A stretch of DNA of 64,000 bases from Rhynchopus sp. YZ270_cl-10 (GCA_964035575.1 OZ037912.1:248001-312000); one strand, 5' to 3'. Shown: positions 11,701 to 23,980, numbered from the stretch's first letter. Numbers and translations are program-made. Notes: generated by a model from the letters alone, not told the origin.

Positions 11701-14700
11701 GCTGGCTGTTTTCTTTCGTGAAAACCGAGCGCTTTTCAGCGGGCCGTTTTCTTTCGTGAAAACCGGTCGCTTTTCAGCGGGCCGTTTTCTTTCGTGAAAA
11801 CCGAGCGCTTTTCAGCGGGCCGTTTTCTTTCGTGAAAACCGGTCGCTTTTCAGCGGGCCGTTTTCTTTCGTGAAAACCGAGCGCTTTTCAGCGGGCCGTT
11901 TTCTTTCGTGAAAACCGAGCGCTTTTCAGCTGGCCGTTTTCTTTCGTGAAAACCGAGCGCTTTTCAGCGGGCCGTTTTCTTTCGTGAAAACCGGTCGCTT
12001 TTCAGCGGGCCGTTTTCTTTCGTGAAAACCGAGCGCTTTTCAGCGGGCCGTTTTCTTTCGTGAAAACCGGTCGCTTTTCAGCAGGCTGTTTTCTTTCGTG
12101 AAAACCGGTCGCTTTTCAGCAGGCTGTTTTCTTTCGTGAAAACCGGTCGCTTTTCAGCTGGCCGTTTTCTTTCGTGAAAACCGGTCGCTTTTCAGCAGGC
12201 TGTTTTCTTTCGTGAAAACCGGTCGCTTTTCAGCAGGCTGTTTTCTTTCGTGAAAACCGGTCGCTTTTCAGCTGGCCGTTTTCTTTCGTGAAAACCGGTC
12301 GCTTTTCAGCGGGCCGTTTTCTTTCGTGAAAACCGAGCGCTTTTCAGCTTGCCGTTTTCTTTCGTGAAAACCGAGCGCTTTTCAGCAGGCTGTTTTCTTT
12401 CGTGAAAACCGGTCGCTTTTCAGCGGGCCGTTTTCTTTCGTGAAAACCGAGCGCTTTTCAGCTTGCCGTTTTCTTTCGTGAAAACCGAGCGCTTTTCAGC
12501 AGGCTGTTTTCTTTCGTGAAAACCGGTCGCTTTTCAGCGGGCCGTTTTCTTTCTTGAAAACCGGTCGCTTTTCAGCGGGCCGTTTTCTTTCGTGAAAACC
12601 GAGCGCTTTTCAGCGGGCCGTTTTCTTTCGTGAAAACCGGTCGCTTTTCAGCTGGCTGTTTTCTTTCGTGAAAACCGGTCGCTTTTCAGCGGGCCGTTTT
12701 CTTTCGTGAAAACCGGTCGCTTTTCAGCTGGCTGTTTTCTTTCGTGAAAACCGGTCGCTTTTCAGCTGGCTGTTTTCTTTCGTGAAAACCGGTCGCTTTT
12801 CAGCGGGCCGTTTTCTTTCTTGAAAACCGGTCGCTTTTCAGCGGGCTGTTTTCTTTCGTGAAAACCGGTCGCTTTTCAGCGGGCCGTTTTCTTTCGTGAA
12901 AACCGGTCGCTTTTCAGCGGGCCGTTTTCTTTCGTGAAAACCGAGCGCTTTTCAGCGGGACGTTTTCTTTCGTGAAAACCGGTCGCTTTTCAGCGGGCCG
13001 TTTTCTTTCGTGAAAACCGAGCGCTTTTCAGCTGGCCGTTTTCTTTCGTGAAAACCGAGCGCTTTTCAGCAGGCTGTTTTCTTTCGTGAAAACCGGTCGC
13101 TTTTCAGCGGGCCGTTTTCTTTCGTGAAAACCGGTCGCTTTTCAGCAGGCCGTTTTCTTTCGTGAAAACCGGTCGCTTTTCAGCTGGCTGTTTTCTTTCG
13201 TGAAAACCGAGCGCTTTTCAGCGGGCCGTTTTCTTTCGTGAAAACCGGTCGCTTTTCAGCGGGCCGTTTTCTTTCGTGAAAACCGAGCGCTTTTCAGCGG
13301 GCTGTTTTCTTTCGTGAAAACCGGTCGCTTTTCAGCGGGCCGTTTTCTTTCGTGAAAACCGGTCGCTTTTCAGCGGGCTGTTTTCTTTCGTGAAAACCGA
13401 GCGCTTTTCAGCAGGCTGTTTTCTTTCGTGAAAACCGGTCGCTTATCAGCGGGCCGTTTTCTTTCGTGAAAACCGGTCGCTTTTCAGCGGACTGTTTTCT
13501 TTCGTGAAAACCGAGCGCTTTTCAGCAGGCTGTTTTCTTTCGTGAAAACCGGTCGCTTTTCAGCGGGCCGTTTTCTTTCGTGAAAACCGGTCGCTTTTCA
13601 GCGGGCCGTTTTCTTTCGTGAAAACCGGTCGCTTTTCAGCGGGCCGTTTTCTTTCGTGAAAACCGAGCGCTTTTCAGCGGGCCGTTTTCTTTCGTGAAAA
13701 CCGGTCGCTTTTCAGCGGGCCGTTTTCTTTCGTGAAAACCGAGCGCTTTTCAGCTGGCCGTTTTCTTTCGTGAAAACCGAGCGCTTTTCAGCGGGCCGTT
13801 TTCTTTCGTGAAAACCGGTCGCTTATCAGCGACCGTTTTCTTTCGTGAAAACCGGTCGCTTTTCAGCGGGACGTTTTCTTTCGTGAAAACCGGTCGCTTT
13901 TCAGCGGGCCGTTTTCTTTCGTGAAAACCGGTCGCTTTTGAGCAGGCTGTTTTCTTTCGTGAAAACCGGTCGCTTTTCAGCGGGCCGTTTTCTTTCGTGA
14001 AAACCGAGCGCTTTTCAGCGGGCCGTTTTCTTTCGTGAAAACCGGTCGCTTTTCAGCGGGCCGTTTTCTTTCGTGAAAACCGAGCGCTTTTCAGCGGGCC
14101 GTTTTCTTTCGTGAAAACCGGTCGCTTTTCAGCAGGCTGTTTTCTTTCGTGAAAACCGAGCGCTTTTCAGCAGGCTGTTTTCTTTCGTGAAAACCGGTCG
14201 CTTTTCAGCAGGCTGTTTTCTTTCGTGAAAACCGGTCGCTTTTCAGCTGGCCGTTTTCTTTCGTGAAAACCGGTCGCTTTTCAGCGGGCCGTTTTCTTTC
14301 GTGAAAACCGAGCGCTTTTCAGCTTGCCGTTTTCTTTCGTGAAAACCGGTCGCTTTTCAGCGGGCCGTTTTCTTTCGTGAAAACCGAGCGCTTTTCAGCT
14401 GGCCGTTTTCTTTCGTGAAAACCGGTCGCTTTTCAGCGGGCCGTTTTCTTTCGTGAAAACCGAGCGCTTTTCAGCAGGCTGTTTTCTTTCGTGAAAACCG
14501 GTCGCTTTTCAGCGGGCCGTTTTCTTTCGTGAAAACCGGTCGTTTTTCAGCTGGCCGTTTTCTTTCGTGAAAACCGAGCGCTTTTCAGCAGGCTGTTTTC
14601 TTTCGTGAAAACCGGTCGCTTTTCAGCGGGCCGTTTTCTTTCGTGAAAACCGGTCGCTTTTCAGCTGGCCGTTTTCTTTCGTGAAAACCGGTCGCTTTTC

Positions 14701-17700
14701 AGCGGGCCGTTTTCTTTCGTGAAAACCGGTCGCTTTTCAGCAGGCTGGTTTCTTTCGTGAAAACCGGTCGCTTTTCAGCTGGCCGTTTTCTTTCGTGAAA
14801 ACCGAGCGCTTTTCAGCAGGCTGTTTTCTTTCGTGAAAACCGAGCGCTTTTCAGCAGGCTGTTTTCTTTCGTGAAAACCGAGCGCTTTTCAGCAGGCTGT
14901 TTTCTTTCGTGAAAACCGGTCGCTTTTCAGCGGGCCGTTTTCTTTCGTGAAAACCGAGCGCTTTTCAGCGGGCCGTTTTCTTTCGTGAAAACCGAGCGCT
15001 TTTCAGCAGGCTGTTTTCTTTCGTGAAAACCGGTCGCTTTTCAGCGGGCCGTTTTCTTTCGTGAAAACCGAGCGCTTTTCAGCAGGCTGTTTTCTTTCGT
15101 GAAAACCGGTCGCTTATCAGCGGGCCGTTTTCTTTCGTGAAAACCGGTCGCTTTTCAGCGACCGTTTTCTTTCGTGAAAACCGAGCGCTTTTCAGCGGGC
15201 CGTTTTCTTTCGTGAAAACCGGTCGCTTTTCAGCGGGCCGTTTTCTTTCGTGAAAACCGAGCGCTTTTCAGCGGGCCGTTTTCTTTCGTGAAAACCGGTC
15301 GCTTTTCAGCGGGCCGTTTTCTTTCGTGAAAACCGGTCGCTTTTCAGCGGGCCGTTTTCTTTCTTGAAAACCGGTCGCTTTTCAGCGGGCCGTTTTCTTT
15401 CGTGAAAACCGAGCGCTTTTCAGCGGGCCGTTTTCTTTCGTGAAAACCGGTCGCTTTTCAGCTGGCTGTTTTCTTTCGTGAAAACCGGTCGCTTTTCAGC
15501 GGGCCGTTTTCTTTCGTGAAAACCGAGCGCTTTTCAGCGGGCCGTTTTCTTTCGTGAAAACCGGTCGCTTTTCAGCGGGCCGTTTTCTTTCGTGAAAACC
15601 GAGCGCTTTTCAGCGGGCCGTTTTCTTTCGTGAAAACCGAGCGCTTTTCAGCGGGACGTTTTCTTTCGTGAAAACCGGTCGCTTTTCAGCAGGCTGTTTT
15701 CTTTCGTGAAAACCGGTCGCTTTTCAGCTGGCTGTTTTCTTTCGTGAAAACCGGTCGCTTTTCAGCGGGCCGTTTTCTTTCGTGAAAACCGAGCGCTTTT
15801 CAGCGGGCCGTTTTCTTTCGTGAAAACCGGTCGCTTTTCAGCAGGCTGTTTTCTTTCGTGAAAACCGGTCGCTTTTCAGCAGGCTGTTTTCTTTCGTGAA
15901 AACCGAGCGCTTTTCAGCAGGCTGTTTTCTTTCGTGAAAACCGGTCGCTTTTCAGCGGGCCGTTTTCTTTCGTGAAAACCGGTCGCTTTTCAGCGGGCTG
16001 TTTTCTTTCGTGAAAACCGGTCGCTTTTCAGCTGGCTGTTTTCTTTCGTGAAAACCGAGCGCTTTTCAGCGGGCCGTTTTCTTTCGTGAAAACCGGTCGC
16101 TTTTCAGCGGGCCGTTTTCTTTCGTGAAAACCGAGCGCTTTTCAGCGGGCTGTTTTCTTTCGTGAAAACCGGTCGCTTTTCAGCGGGCCGTTTTCTTTCG
16201 TGAAAACCGGTCGCTTTTCAGCGGGCTGTTTTCTTTCGTGAAAACCGAGCGCTTTTCAGCAGGCTGTTTTCTTTCGTGAAAACCGGTCGCTTATCAGCGG
16301 GCCGTTTTCTTTCGTGAAAACCGGTCGCTTTTCAGCGGGCCGTTTTCTTTCGTGAAAACCGGTCGCTTTTCAGCGGGCCGTTTTCTTTCGTGAAAACCGA
16401 GCGCTTTTCAGCGGGCCGTTTTCTTTCGTGAAAACCGGTCGCTTTTCAGCGGGCCGTTTTCTTTCGTGAAAACCGAGCGCTTTTCAGCGGGCCGTTTTCT
16501 TTCGTGACAACCGGTCGCTTTTCAGCGGGCTGTTTTCTTTCGTGAAAACCGGTCGCTTTTCAGCGGGCCGTTTTCTTTCGTGAAAACCGAGCGCTTTTCA
16601 GCGGGACGTTTTCTTTCGTGAAAACCGGTCGCTTTTCAGCAGGCTGTTTTCTTTCGTGAAAACCGGTCGCTTTTCAGCGGGCCGTTTTCTTTCGTGAAAA
16701 CCGAGCGCTTTTCAGCGGGCCGTTTTCTTTCGTGAAAACCGGTCGCTTTTCAGCGACCGTTTTCTTTCGTGAAAACCGAGCGCTTTTCAGCGGGCCGTTT
16801 TCTTTCGTGAAAACCGGTCGCTTATCAGCGACCGTTTTCTTTCGTGAAAACCGGTCGCTTTTCAGCGGGCCGTTTTCTTTCGTGAAAACCGAGCGCTTTT
16901 CAGCGGGCCGTTTTCTTTCGTGAAAACCGAGCGCTTTTCAGCGGGACGTTTTCTTTCGTGAAAACCGGTCGCTTTTCAGCGGGCCGTTTTCTTTCGTGAA
17001 AACCGGTCGCTTTTGAGCAGGCTGTTTTCTTTCGTGAAAACCGGTCGCTTTTCAGCGGGCCGTTTTCTTTCGTGAAAACCGAGCGCTTTTCAGCGGGCCG
17101 TTTTCTTTCGTGAAAACCGGTCGCTTTTCAGCGGGCCGTTTTCTTTCGTGAAAACCGAGCGCTTTTCAGCGGGCCGTTTTCTTTCGTGAAAACCGGTCGC
17201 TTTTCAGCAGGCTGTTTTCTTTCGTGAAAACCGAGCGCTTTTCAGCAGGCTGTTTTCTTTCGTGAAAACCGGTCGCTTTTCAGCAGGCTGTTTTCTTTCG
17301 TGAAAACCGGTCGCTTTTCAGCTGGCCGTTTTCTTTCGTGAAAACCGGTCGCTTTTCAGCGGGCCGTTTTCTTTCGTGAAAACCGAGCGCTTTTCAGCTT
17401 GCCGTTTTCTTTCGTGAAAACCGGTCGCTTTTCAGCGGGCCGTTTTCTTTCGTGAAAACCGAGCGCTTTTCAGCAGGCTGTTTTCTTTCGTGAAAACCGG
17501 TCGCTTTTCAGCGGGCCGTTTTCTTTCGTGAAAACCGGTCGTTTTTCAGCTGGCCGTTTTCTTTCGTGAAAACCGAGCGCTTTTCAGCAGGCTGTTTTCT
17601 TTCGTGAAAACCGGTCGCTTTTCAGCGGGCCGTTTTCTTTCGTGAAAACCGGTCGCTTTTCAGCTGGCCGTTTTCTTTCGTGAAAACCGGTCGCTTTTCA

Positions 17701-20700
17701 GCGGGCCGTTTTCTTTCGTGAAAACCGGTCGCTTTTCAGCAGGCTGGTTTCTTTCGTGAAAACCGGTCGCTTTTCAGCTGGCCGTTTTCTTTCGTGAAAA
17801 CCGGTCGCTTTTCAGCGGGCCGTTTTCTTTCGTGAAAACCGAGCGCTTTTCAGCAGGCTGTTTTCTTTCGTGAAAACCGGTCGCTTTTCAGCGGGCCGTT
17901 TTCTTTCGTGAAAACCGAGCGCTTTTCAGCAGGCTGTTTTCTTTCGTGAAAACCGGTCGCTTATCAGCGGGCCGTTTTCTTTCGTGAAAACCGGTCGCTT
18001 TTCAGCGACCGTTTTCTTTCGTGAAAACCGAGCGCTTTTCAGCGGGCCGTTTTCTTTCGTGAAAACCGGTCGCTTTTCAGCGGGCCGTTTTCTTTCGTGA
18101 AAACCGAGCGCTTTTCAGCGGGCCGTTTTCTTTCGTGAAAACCGGTCGCTTTTCAGCGGGCCGTTTTCTTTCGTGAAAACCGGTCGCTTTTCAGCGGGCC
18201 GTTTTCTTTCTTGAAAACCGGTCGCTTTTCAGCGGGCCGTTTTCTTTCGTGAAAACCGAGCGCTTTTCAGCGGGCCGTTTTCTTTCGTGAAAACCGGTCG
18301 CTTTTCAGCTGGCTGTTTTCTTTCGTGAAAACCGGTCGCTTTTCAGCGGGCCGTTTTCTTTCGTGAAAACCGAGCGCTTTTCAGCGGGCCGTTTTCTTTC
18401 GTGAAAACCGAGCGCTTTTCAGCGGGCCGTTTTCTTTCGTGAAAACCGGTCGCTTTTCAGCGGGCCGTTTTCTTTCGTGAAAACCGAGCGCTTTTCAGCG
18501 GGCCGTTTTCTTTCGTGAAAACCGAGCGCTTTTCAGCGGGACGTTTTCTTTCGTGAAAACCGGTCGCTTTTCAGCGGGCCGTTTTCTTTCGTGAAAACCG
18601 AGCGCTTTTCAGCGGGCCGTTTTCTTTCGTGAAAACCGGTCGCTTTTCAGCAGGCTGTTTTCTTTCGTGAAAACCGGTCGCTTTTCAGCAGGCTGTTTTC
18701 TTTCGTGAAAACCGAGCGCTTTTCAGCAGGCTGTTTTCTTTCGTGAAAACCGGTCGCTTTTCAGCGGGCCGTTTTCTTTCGTGAAAACCGGTCGCTTTTC
18801 AGCTGGCTGTTTTCTTTCGTGAAAACCGAGCGCTTTTCAGCGGGCTGTTTTCTTTCGTGAAAACCGGTCGCTTTTCAGCTGGCTGTTTTCTTTCGTGAAA
18901 ACCGAGCGCTTTTCAGCGGGCCGTTTTCTTTCGTGAAAACCGGTCGCTTTTCAGCGGGCCGTTTTCTTTCGTGAAAACCGGTCGCTTTTCAGCTGGCTGT
19001 TTTCTTTCGTGAAAACCGGTCGCTTTTCAGCGGGCCGTTTTCTTTCGTGAAAACCGGTCGCTTTTCAGCTGGCTGTTTTCTTTCGTGAAAACCGAGCGCT
19101 TTTCAGCGGGCCGTTTTCTTTCGTGAAAACCGGTCGCTTTTCAGCGGGCCGTTTTCTTTCGTGAAAACCGAGCGCTTTTCAGCGGGCTGTTTTCTTTCGT
19201 GAAAACCGGTCGCTTTTCAGCGGGCCGTTTTCTTTCGTGAAAACCGGTCGCTTTTCAGCGGGCTGTTTTCTTTCGTGAAAACCGAGCGCTTTTCAGCAGG
19301 CTGTTTTCTTTCGTGAAAACCGGTCGCTTATCAGCGGGCCGTTTTCTTTCGTGAAAACCGGTCGCTTTTCAGCGGGCCGTTTTCTTTCGTGAAAACCGAG
19401 CGCTTTTCAGCGGGCCGTTTTCTTTCGTGAAAACCGGTCGCTTTTCAGCGGGCCGTTTTCTTTCGTGAAAACCGAGCGCTTTTCAGCGGGCCGTTTTCTT
19501 TCGTGAAAACCGGTCGCTTTTCAGCGGGCCGTTTTCTTTCGTGAAAACCGAGCGCTTTTCAGCGGGACGTTTTCTTTCGTGAAAACCGGTCGCTTTTCAG
19601 CAGGCTGTTTTCTTTCGTGAAAACCGGTCGCTTTTCAGCGGGCCGTTTTCTTTCGTGAAAACCGAGCGCTTTTCAGCGGGCCGTTTTCTTTCGTGAAAAC
19701 CGGTCGCTTTTCAGCAGGCTGTTTTCTTTCGTGAAAACCGGTCGCTTTTCAGCAGGCTGTTTTCTTTCGTGAAAACCGAGCGCTTTTCAGCGGGCCGTTT
19801 TCTTTCGTGAAAACCGGTCGCTTTTCAGCGGGCCGTTTTCTTTCGTGAAAACCGAGCGCTTTTCAGCGGGCCGTTTTCTTTCGTGAAAACCGAGCGCTTT
19901 TCAGCGGGCCGTTTTCTTTCGTGAAAACCGAGCGCTTTTCAGCGGGCCGTTTTCTTTCGTGACAACCGGTCGCTTTTCAGCGGGCTGTTTTCTTTCGTGA
20001 AAACCGAGCGCTTTTCAGCGGGCCGTTTTCTTTCGTGAAAACCTGTCGCTTTTCAGCGGGCTGTTTTCTTTCGTGAAAACCGAGCGCTTTTCAGCGGGCT
20101 GTTTTCTTTCGTGAAAACCGAGCGCTTTTCAGCGGGCCGTTTTCTTTCGTGAAAACCGAGCGCTTTTCAGCTGGCCGTTTTCTTTCGTGAAAACCGGTCG
20201 CTTTTCAGCTGGCCGTTTTCTTTCGTGAAAACCGAGCGCTTTTCAGCGGGCTGTTTTCTTTCGTGAAAACCGAGCGCTTTTCAGCGGGCCGTTTTCTTTC
20301 GTGAAAACCGGTCGCTTTTCAGCGGGCTGTTTTCTTTCGTGCAAACCGGTCGCTTTTCAGCTGGCCGTTTTCTTTCGTGAAAACCGGTCGCTTTTCAGCG
20401 GGCCGTTTTCTTCCGTGAAAACCGAGCGCTTTTCAGCGGGCTCTTTTCTTTCGTGAAAACCGGTCGCTTTTCAGCGGGCCGTTTTCTTTCGTGAAAACCG
20501 AGCGCTTTTCAGCGGGCTCTTTTCTTTCGTGAAAACCGGTCGCTTTTCAGCGGGCCGTTTTCTTTCGTGAAAACCGAGCGCTTTTCAGCGGGCCGTTTTC
20601 TTTCGTGAAAACCGAGCGCTTTTCAGCGGGCCGTTTTCTTTCGTGAAAACCGGTCGCTTTTCAGCGGGCCGTTTTCTTTCGTGAAAACCGAGGGCTTTTC

Positions 20701-20762
20701 AGCGGGCTGTTTTCTTTCGTGAAAACCGGTCGTTTTTAGAATGCCGGTTTCATTCGTGAAAA
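2763..20762. repeat. 18-kb satellite of a 38-bp monomer, about 470 copies
   Basis: An uninterrupted head-to-tail array. The monomer runs GCTTTTCAGCGGGCCG, TTTTCTTTCGTGAAAACC and then GGTC or GAGC. Each monomer holds a small inverted repeat, GTTTTC-TTTCGT-GAAAAC. Variation is confined to a few sites: GGTC versus GAGC, and GGGCC, GGGCT, AGGCT, TGGCC, TGGCT, TTGCC or GGGAC after CAGC. Rarer markers are CTTATCAG, CTTGAAAACC, CTTTTGAGC and 37-bp monomers with CAGCGACCG. Rare markers recur at fixed distances (2,999 bp and 3,344 bp), showing duplication of multi-kilobase blocks. Because 38 is not a multiple of 3, stops recur in every frame, so it is not coding. The right edge (20728-20762) is a degenerate monomer. 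It could be centromeric or heterochromatic, but nothing in the sequence proves it. Confidence 0.98.
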
Positions 20763-21210
20763 GGTGGAAAGAGGTGCCATTGCAGTTCTGGCTAGGGCTG
20801 TGGTGAAACACTGCCTGAGTAGTCTCGTCGTCTGCGAGGTGCTCCTCGGCGACGGGGTCCGCTGCACATGACGAGCGGTGGGATGCCCTGCCTAGCACTT
20901 GCGGAGTCTTACTCAGAGGTGACTGCGCAGCTCCTGCGTGGGCGACTTACAAAGACACCACCTCGTCAGGGGTGCAGTGAGGTGAAGAGCAACAGGGAGG
21001 AGCTGGAAGTTGAGGATGCGACGGATACTGCGGAGGAGGAGCAGGGGAGCGAGGAGGAGGAGGAGGTGGACGCGACGGAGAAGACCTGCCGTGATTGTGG
21101 CCTTGCACAGATGCAGGTGTCCCGTTTGCGTCAGAGGCGTCTGTGCGGCATCACGTCACCTCCAAACACCACATGAAATGGAGGGACTACCTTGCACGGT
21201 ATGAGGAGTG
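20763..21210 (+). pseudogene. Decayed gene remnant, zinc-finger-like
   Basis: The sequence next to the satellite is GC-richer and looks like old coding DNA broken into several frames. Visible pieces are ERGAIAVLARAVVKHC near 20769, DERWDALPSTCGVLLRGD near 20869, an acidic run (EEEQGSEEEEEVDATEKTC) near 21033 with a C-x2-C pair (CRDC), and KHHMKWRDYLARYEE ending in TGA near 21210. The C-x2-C pair followed by a histidine-rich end suggests a former C2H2-type finger. No intact frame exceeds about 100 codons. Low confidence in the identity, moderate confidence that it was coding. Confidence 0.35.
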
Positions 21211-22405
21211 AGCAGAGGAAATGCTGACAAACAGTGTTTTATTTGAGTTGACGGTCTTGAAACCACTCGCTGGCTCGTGTGTCAACCGGTCTGTGTATGG
21301 TTTGCACGAAACGCTCTATGTTTTCGATACACACAACGATGGGAATAAGCGATACACCTTTCGTGTGCACCTAAAGCATGCTACGGGTTTAACGCCATCG
21401 CGTGTATGCAACACCTGCGCCGGCGTGACACTTCGCTGGCTCGTGTGGTTGTGATAACGGAACGGTCTACACATGTGTTGCACGCAACGGTGTTTGTATA
21501 CGATACACACAACGCTATATACATGCGATACACGCGTTAACCGTATCGTGTGGTTACCAAACGCAGCCCACCTTCGGTGGGCTGCTGCAACTCGTACCGT
21601 GTGTGGACCACGCATGGTTCTCACACCGCGCTGGCACGTTTCCGAAGCCGCAAACCCGGTTACCTGCCTGAAAAACAGGGGTTTAGGCCAAAACGCCTGT
21701 TTTGCCTGCAGAACCCTTACGAAACACGTGTAAAAAAGGGGTACTCTCGACACCCTGGTGTCAGGGTCTCTAAGGGTTCCGAGCCTCGCTGAGCCTATAC
21801 ACCCCCCCAAAAAGTGTCCGATCTTTCCAAAGAAACAGTTTTTTCGGCTGTGCGAAGCTTCGACACCCTGAAAAAACCGGTTTTTGGTCGGATCCAGCAG
21901 GGGGGAGGGGGACTGAGGGGGTTAGACCGGGGTGGCGAGAAAAGCAACCTTTAAAAACTAGAATACACAACTGTTTTCTAGAATTTTTATTTTGCTGCGG
22001 TGCAGTGTTGATAGAGCATTATGCACTGCACCACTAACAGTGGGACTCTATGACCCTGTGATACGTACTTTATTCAGATAACGAGATGTGCTATACGGAG
22101 CACCGAGCTGCCTTCTGTATCTCAATCTCTTTTCACTAATTCCCAGACGACCGTTCTCCTCATCCAGGCAGAGCCTCTCAGCTAAGAACAGTGCATGCCA
22201 CTACCCGAATGTCTTTTCCACCCTACCTCCACAGAACTACACTCACACACTTCCCCCACAACGACCCCTTCCTCCCATACTACACGATGCACATCTAGAT
22301 TATTGTGCTCACCCTTATTTTAAAGCTGGAATTGTGCAAAGTGCTTTTGCTGGGGATTGTTTTTACCTCAGGTGGTATTGTTTCTCACACAACATAGGTG
22401 GTGGA
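21211..22405. other. Spacer upstream of glycosyltransferase gene
   Basis: Contains recurring CGATACACACAACG-like strings at 21330 and 21500, and GC-rich short hairpins such as GCCCACCTTCGGTGGGC near 21567. The long frame upstream of the glycosyltransferase ATG (from 22088) begins with GTG and lacks protein-like features, so I treat it as 5' flank. No other gene is seen. Confidence 0.5.
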
Positions 22406-23749
22406 ATGGCACGCTTTGTCTTCGCGGCATCGTTGTCGCTGGCAGCGTGTGTCTATATTGGGAGCAAACGTGGATTTATTTCCCGAGAGACAGATTCCAT
22501 TGCCAACAGTATTACCGTTGCTAACTCCAGTGCACCATCTAACATCACTGCGCAACCTGAAACCTTGACCCCCGCTGTCGATGAACCAACGGCCATCCCT
22601 TCGTTCGGGATCGAATCTGCAAAAACCTGCTTCACGAAGAAAATCCCGATCCCTGATCCGATGCAACGTTTGGTGGGGAGTTATTATCAGTCTTACATCG
22701 ATTTTGGCCAGAAATGGAGTGCATTGCCGGTGTGCCCACCGAAGAACACAACATGGACACGGCAGGGGGAGCGCTTCATGAACGGCACGGAGACTCCACC
22801 AGAGAACACCACCGCACCCACAGTGGAGCTTTGCGCGACGCTGGCTGCGAATGAGGAGGCCTTTGTGGTGGAGTGGGTGTACCACCATCTGCTGCTTGGC
22901 GTCCGTCGGGTTAACCTTTACCCTAGCAATACCGTACAACGTGACAAACTCTTTAAAGCCCGCGACGCAGCGGGCCTCCGCCCTGATCTGTTTTACGTCC
23001 ACAACACGACGGTCGACTGGGGGGAGGACTACATTGCAACAGGCGGCAACCACGTTTCCCTTGAAAAGCGCTACATTGCGCACTGCTACCGCGAGCGCCT
23101 CGTTCACAGCGACGCTGTCCTGCACATTGACGTCGATGAATTTGTCTTCCCCGGCGTCTACCCCGACATCCCTACCCTCTTTGCCGCCGAACTCCCCATC
23201 GGTCTCGACGAGCTCGCAATGTGCGTACGCTATGTAGGATATGGTCCGAACCCGCCAATAACCTTCGACCCTCCTGCAGGCCATCCTAAAGCAAGCATGA
23301 TGAAGCGGACCACCCACAGCGGCGCCTTCTGTAGCAATAGTAAGACCGGAGGGATGTCACGGTGTGTCAAAAAGCCGAAGGTGAAGGTACGGTTTCATGC
23401 GGTGCACCAACTGCCGTTGTGCTGTGGGTGTAAAGGGAGTCCGTTGATCGGAACGTATTTGAAGAAGGTCGCGCCGACACCGTGCTGCCGGCCGTCGTAC
23501 TTTGTCGCGCATCTGCAGCAGCGTGACTTTGAGCTTGACTTCTATCGCAAGAAGAAGTCTGCCGAGATCGACAGCAGAGCCAACGCCCTCCAAATGTACC
23601 AAGACTGGCACACCATGGCGTCACAGAACGACACCCGCTTCCAACGCTACGGCGACGCTGCGCTCACTGCGATAGAAGAACGATGCTTCACAGAGACCGG
23701 CCCTGCAATATGCCCCGTGCACCCACCAAGGCAGACCTTGTTTTTCTGA
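22406..23749 (+). CDS. GT92/DUF23-like glycosyltransferase, type II membrane protein
   Basis: 447 residues from the ATG at 22406. Residues 3-20 (FVFAASLSLAACVYIG) form a hydrophobic signal anchor followed by K/R, giving the single-pass, lumen-facing layout of Golgi glycosyltransferases. The catalytic domain starts near residue 143 with LCATLAANEEAFVVEWVYHH, a motif typical of GT92 and related GT-A enzymes. HIDVDEFVF places a metal-binding DVD at residues 242-244. A cysteine-rich segment (LCCGCKG, PTPCC) and a C-terminal VAHLQQRDFELDFYRKK, like the histidine-containing end of the family, follow. The enzyme should transfer a sugar from a nucleotide donor; donor and acceptor cannot be read from sequence. 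Single exon; GC-rich third positions unlike the flanks. A broken partial duplicate lies 40 bp downstream. Confidence 0.8.
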   Translation: MARFVFAASLSLAACVYIGSKRGFISRETDSIANSITVANSSAPSNITAQPETLTPAVDEPTAIPSFGIESAKTCFTKKIPIPDPMQRLVGSYYQSYIDFGQKWSALPVCPPKNTTWTRQGERFMNGTETPPENTTAPTVELCATLAANEEAFVVEWVYHHLLLGVRRVNLYPSNTVQRDKLFKARDAAGLRPDLFYVHNTTVDWGEDYIATGGNHVSLEKRYIAHCYRERLVHSDAVLHIDVDEFVFPGVYPDIPTLFAAELPIGLDELAMCVRYVGYGPNPPITFDPPAGHPKASMMKRTTHSGAFCSNSKTGGMSRCVKKPKVKVRFHAVHQLPLCCGCKGSPLIGTYLKKVAPTPCCRPSYFVAHLQQRDFELDFYRKKKSAEIDSRANALQMYQDWHTMASQNDTRFQRYGDAALTAIEERCFTETGPAICPVHPPRQTLFF

Positions 23750-23788
23750 GGTAACCCTCATATAGTTCCAGCGCATCCATCAAGCCAC

Positions 23789-23980
23789 GAAACCCGTCAA
23801 TAACCTTCGACTCTCCTGCAGGCCATCCTAAAGCAAGCATGATGAAGCGGACCACCCACAGCGCCTTCTGTAGTAATAGTAAGACCGGAGGGAATGTCAC
23901 GGTGTGAACAGAAAAAAGCTGGAGGTGAAAAGTACGGTTTTTATGCGATGCACTAACAGCTGTGCTGTGTAAGGGGGGCG
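23789..23980 (+). pseudogene. Partial duplicate of the glycosyltransferase gene
   Basis: Sequence from CCCGTCAATAACCTTCGAC to about 23980 matches 23250-23430 inside the glycosyltransferase gene, including GCAAGCATGATGAAGCGG and AGTAATAGTAAGACCGG. It carries small insertions and deletions (three bases missing after CCACCCACAGC, extra bases after GGAGGG and in GTGAACAGAAAAAAG) and an early stop, so it cannot encode a protein. It appears to be a local tandem duplication that decayed. The rest of 23750-24391 is T-rich spacer. Confidence 0.9.

Noticed and set aside
16732-16923. 63-codon frame in the satellite
   Set aside because: It exists only because 37-bp monomers shift the frame past a stop; the translation is pure repeat.
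2763-20762. CRISPR array
   Set aside because: The 38-bp units are contiguous with no unique spacers, and the genome is eukaryotic with spliceosomal introns.
22385-23317. 310-codon minus-strand frame
   Set aside because: Antisense shadow of the glycosyltransferase; GC-rich third positions create it and no domain is seen.
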